Below are positions 61,571 to 64,000 of a stretch of 64,000 nucleotides of DNA, piece after piece. The stretch's first letter is position 1. Each line of letters begins with the position of its first letter. Made by a program: the position numbers and the translations under genes. The stretch covers positions 682,001 to 746,000 of the forward strand of contig CAVZJO010000016.1 in assembly GCA_963775635.1 (NCBI GenBank), given 5' to 3'. The stretch is from JALORV01 sp963775635 (GTDB lineage Bacteria; Pseudomonadota; Gammaproteobacteria; Burkholderiales; Burkholderiaceae_F). Below the pieces are notes generated by a model. That model ran no database searches and was not told where the DNA came from. It saw nothing but the letters and a program-made list of their open reading frames with translations.

Positions 61571-64000
61571 ATGAACAGCGACGCGCCAATGTCGGGCAAG
61601 CGCTCCGGCGAGCCGCAGGAAGATGGCGGCACGACGCGCTCGGACCTTGTGCTGCTGGTCGATGACGATCCGGTGGCGCGCCTGTTGACGGCGTCGGCGC
61701 TGGCCGAGCGTCACTGGAGGGTGATCGAGGCCGATGGCGGGGTGAGCGCACTGGAGCTTTACGCGAACAACCAGCCCGATGTCATCGTGCTCGATGCACT
61801 GATGCCCGATGTCGACGGCTTCATCACCTGTGAGCGCCTGCGCCGCCTCGCCGGCGGCGAACACGTGCCGATCCTGATGCTGACCGGGTTGGACGACGAG
61901 ACCTCGATCGCGCGCGCATACGAAGCGGGCGCGACGGACTTCTTCGTCAAGAGCACGACGCAGTGGACGCTGCTGTCAGAGCGGCTGCGCTACATGATCC
62001 GCGCGTCGCGCATGCGCGAGGAGCTGGCAGAGAGCCGCGCCAAGCTCAGCAAGGCGCAGCGCATCGCGCGGCTCGGCAGCTGGGAATGGGACATCGGGGC
62101 GCGCTGGGTCAAGCTGTCGGAGGAGTGCTTCGCGATCGCCGGCCTGCCGCAGCAGGAAGACGGCCTGGCCGACTGGTTCGTCTGGTCGCGCGTCGTCGAA
62201 GACGAACGATCCCGCATCGAAATGCTGTTCCGCGAGGCGCTGGCCGGCAGCGGACAGATGAACTTCGAATGCCGCCTCACGCGGCCCACCGGGCAGGTGC
62301 GCGTGGTGCAGATCGAAGGCGAAATCGACCGCGACGATGCCGGCCGCGCGAAAGCTGTGCACGGCGTCATCCAGGACGTCACCGAACGCAAGCAGGCCGA
62401 GGACCAGATTCGGCAGCTCGCCAACTTCGACAGCCTGACCGGGCTGCCGAACCGCCGTTACTTCCGCGACCAGTTCCTCGCTGCGCTGGAGCGCGCGCGC
62501 GCGGGAGGCTCTGCGGTCGGTGTGGTGTTCATCGACCTCGATCGTTTCAAGCAGATCAACGACACGCTTGGTCACCAGGTCGGCGACCAGTTACTGCGCG
62601 AAGTCGCCAAGCGCTTGTTCCAATGCGTACGCGAGAACGACACGGTGGCTCGCGGCCCCGAGGCGGCCGGGGCGCTGCGCAACGGCCGTCCGCCAAGCAT
62701 TGGCTCGGCTACGCGCAGTCTCGCCGCCGGCTCGCAGGTGGTACCGGCCACGGGCAGTACCAACAGCGTCGCCAGACTCGGGGGCGACGAGTTCACGCTC
62801 CTGCTGACTGAGCTGGCGGATCCGGGGGCGATCGAGGCGGTGGCGCAGCGCCTGCTCGAGACGATGCGCAAGCCGTTCACATTCTCGGGCCACGAGCTGT
62901 TTGTCACGGCGTCGATGGGCGTGGCGACCTATCCGCTCGACGGCAACGACGTCGACACGCTGCTGCGCAAGGCCGACATCGCCATGTACGCAGTCAAGGA
63001 CAGCGGTCGAAACGGCGCGATGCGGTTTTCGAACGCGATGAACACCGCCACTGCCGAGCGCTGGCGGCTGGAAACGGCGCTGCATCGTGCGCTGGAACGA
63101 GAGGAGCTGGTGATGTACTACCAGCCCAAGGTCAACGTCATCGACGGTGCCATAGTTGGCGCGGAGGCGCTGATGCGCTGGAAGCGTGGCGGAGAACTGG
63201 TTCCGCCGGGCGAGTTCATCACGGTGGCCGAGGAGTCCGGACTGATCGTTCCGATCACCGAATGGGCGGTCCGCGAGGTCTGCAAACAGATGGTCGCGTG
63301 GGCCGAAGACGGCATGTCGCCGATGCCGGTTTCGATAAACATCTCCGGCCGCCACATCCAGCGCGCCAATCTGGTCGAGCCGGTGCAGGCCGCGCTTGCG
63401 GGTTTCCACCTCGATGCGCGCCTGCTCGAACTCGAACTGACCGAAACCGTGCTGATGCAGAACCTCGGCCACGCGTTGCCGCTGCTGCAGGCGCTCAAGG
63501 ATCTCGGCGTGGCGATCTCGGTCGACGACTTCGGCACCGGATACTCGTCGCTGTCGTACCTGAAGAAGCTGCCCATCGACACGCTAAAAATAGACCGCTC
63601 GTTCGTGCGCGAACTGGAGACCAGCGGTGACAACGCGGCAATCGTCGCGGCCATCATCGCGATGAGCAAGAGCCTGAAGCTGCGCGTGGTCGCCGAAGGT
63701 GTCGAGACCGAGGGACAGATGGCGCGGCTGTTCGAGCAGGGATGTCAGCTGATGCAGGGATTTCTCTTCTCGCCAGCGATTCCCGGCAGCGACTTTCACG
63801 GCCTGATTCGCAACGCAGCGGGGCGCCAGCACTGGCGCGTGCACTTCGGGCCGCGGTCCGGCACGACGCCGCCGATGGATTCGCTCCAGGAGCATTCAAA
63901 CGGCCGTCACTTCGGCGCGATCGACTCCGAGGTGATGGGTCCACCGCGTCCGGCACCGGAGGCGGACCGCTCTCGTACAGGTTCGCAGCAAGGCGAGCCG
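61571..64000 (+). CDS. REC-PAS-GGDEF-EAL protein, cut by the window end
   Basis: 810 residues are visible; no stop occurs before the right edge. Receiver domain (VDDDPVAR near 31-38, Asp in VLDALMPDVDG near 78, Lys in FFVKS) is followed by a PAS domain (about 162-280, ending DVTERKQAED), a GGDEF domain with LGGDEFTLLL (GGDEF at 404-408) and an EAL domain with EALMRW, ELTETVLM and DDFGTGYSSLSYLKKLP. All key diguanylate cyclase and phosphodiesterase motifs look intact. A 41-residue insert (residues 362-402) lies inside the GGDEF domain just before the motif. It may respond to the upstream hybrid kinase through its receiver, linking phosphorelay to c-di-GMP and so to the PilZ brake proteins. Confidence 0.9.
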   Translation, partial: MNSDAPMSGKRSGEPQEDGGTTRSDLVLLVDDDPVARLLTASALAERHWRVIEADGGVSALELYANNQPDVIVLDALMPDVDGFITCERLRRLAGGEHVPILMLTGLDDETSIARAYEAGATDFFVKSTTQWTLLSERLRYMIRASRMREELAESRAKLSKAQRIARLGSWEWDIGARWVKLSEECFAIAGLPQQEDGLADWFVWSRVVEDERSRIEMLFREALAGSGQMNFECRLTRPTGQVRVVQIEGEIDRDDAGRAKAVHGVIQDVTERKQAEDQIRQLANFDSLTGLPNRRYFRDQFLAALERARAGGSAVGVVFIDLDRFKQINDTLGHQVGDQLLREVAKRLFQCVRENDTVARGPEAAGALRNGRPPSIGSATRSLAAGSQVVPATGSTNSVARLGGDEFTLLLTELADPGAIEAVAQRLLETMRKPFTFSGHELFVTASMGVATYPLDGNDVDTLLRKADIAMYAVKDSGRNGAMRFSNAMNTATAERWRLETALHRALEREELVMYYQPKVNVIDGAIVGAEALMRWKRGGELVPPGEFITVAEESGLIVPITEWAVREVCKQMVAWAEDGMSPMPVSINISGRHIQRANLVEPVQAALAGFHLDARLLELELTETVLMQNLGHALPLLQALKDLGVAISVDDFGTGYSSLSYLKKLPIDTLKIDRSFVRELETSGDNAAIVAAIIAMSKSLKLRVVAEGVETEGQMARLFEQGCQLMQGFLFSPAIPGSDFHGLIRNAAGRQHWRVHFGPRSGTTPPMDSLQEHSNGRHFGAIDSEVMGPPRPAPEADRSRTGSQQGEP

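Overview
The window is a GC-rich, gene-dense stretch of a bacterial chromosome. A flagellar master operon flhDC, a FliA sigma factor, a homodimeric AceE, general L-amino-acid (Aap) transport genes, a beta-class GstA and a DenD-like dehydrogenase together point to a motile, aerobic, heterotrophic betaproteobacterium, most likely of the Burkholderiales or a close relative. This is inference from gene content; the window has no rRNA, tRNA, CRISPR array, prophage or insertion sequence that I can see.

Layout. 0-4 kb: the end of a GNAT acetyltransferase, a secreted TraB/GumN protein overlapping the nuclease gene pdeM, then a leftward LigB-like dioxygenase, a glutathione S-transferase and a DoxX protein, with a LysR regulator diverging from DoxX across a perfect inverted repeat. 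5-15.6 kb: a TetR regulator with its own palindromic operator heads a fatty-acid/acyl-CoA degradation operon (acyl-CoA dehydrogenase, FadB/J-like fusion, thiolase, alpha/beta hydrolase, NTF2-like protein, enoyl-CoA hydratase, PaaI thioesterase, SGNH hydrolase, SDR) closed by an intrinsic terminator. 15.7-22.8 kb: amidase, FAD oxidoreductase, YciA-like thioesterase coupled to an SDR, an Atm1-type ABC exporter and an orphan solute-binding protein. 23-27.3 kb: aapJQMP, with two strong hairpins between the binding-protein gene and the permease genes. 27.3-43 kb: housekeeping and metabolic genes (cardiolipin synthase, a spermidine-synthase-like membrane protein, glycerate 2-kinase, a lone aceE, pyrC-DUF3025-denD, FKBP, TPP enzyme, ECF-type permease, aldo/keto reductase, lipoprotein).

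43-64 kb is a motility and signalling island: an atypical CheY, two PilZ flagellar brake proteins, flhDC, FliT, fliA, flgM-flgN, and then very large signal transducers: a ten-PAS HisKA_2 kinase paired with an ANTAR response regulator (PdtaS/PdtaR type), a membrane histidine kinase, a hybrid kinase with two receivers and an Hpt domain, and a REC-PAS-GGDEF-EAL protein cut by the window end. Sigma-28-like promoters precede fliA and flgM, and weaker ones precede cheY and an unknown flagellar-locus gene.

Points that stand out: the cheY product lacks both switch residues (Thr87 to Ile, Tyr106 to Thr in E. coli numbering); a palindrome-rich repeat occurs twice, both times between convergent gene ends; an insert splits the GGDEF domain; and four genes carry six apparent frameshifts, all of the same sign (one extra base), which looks more like consensus error than decay.
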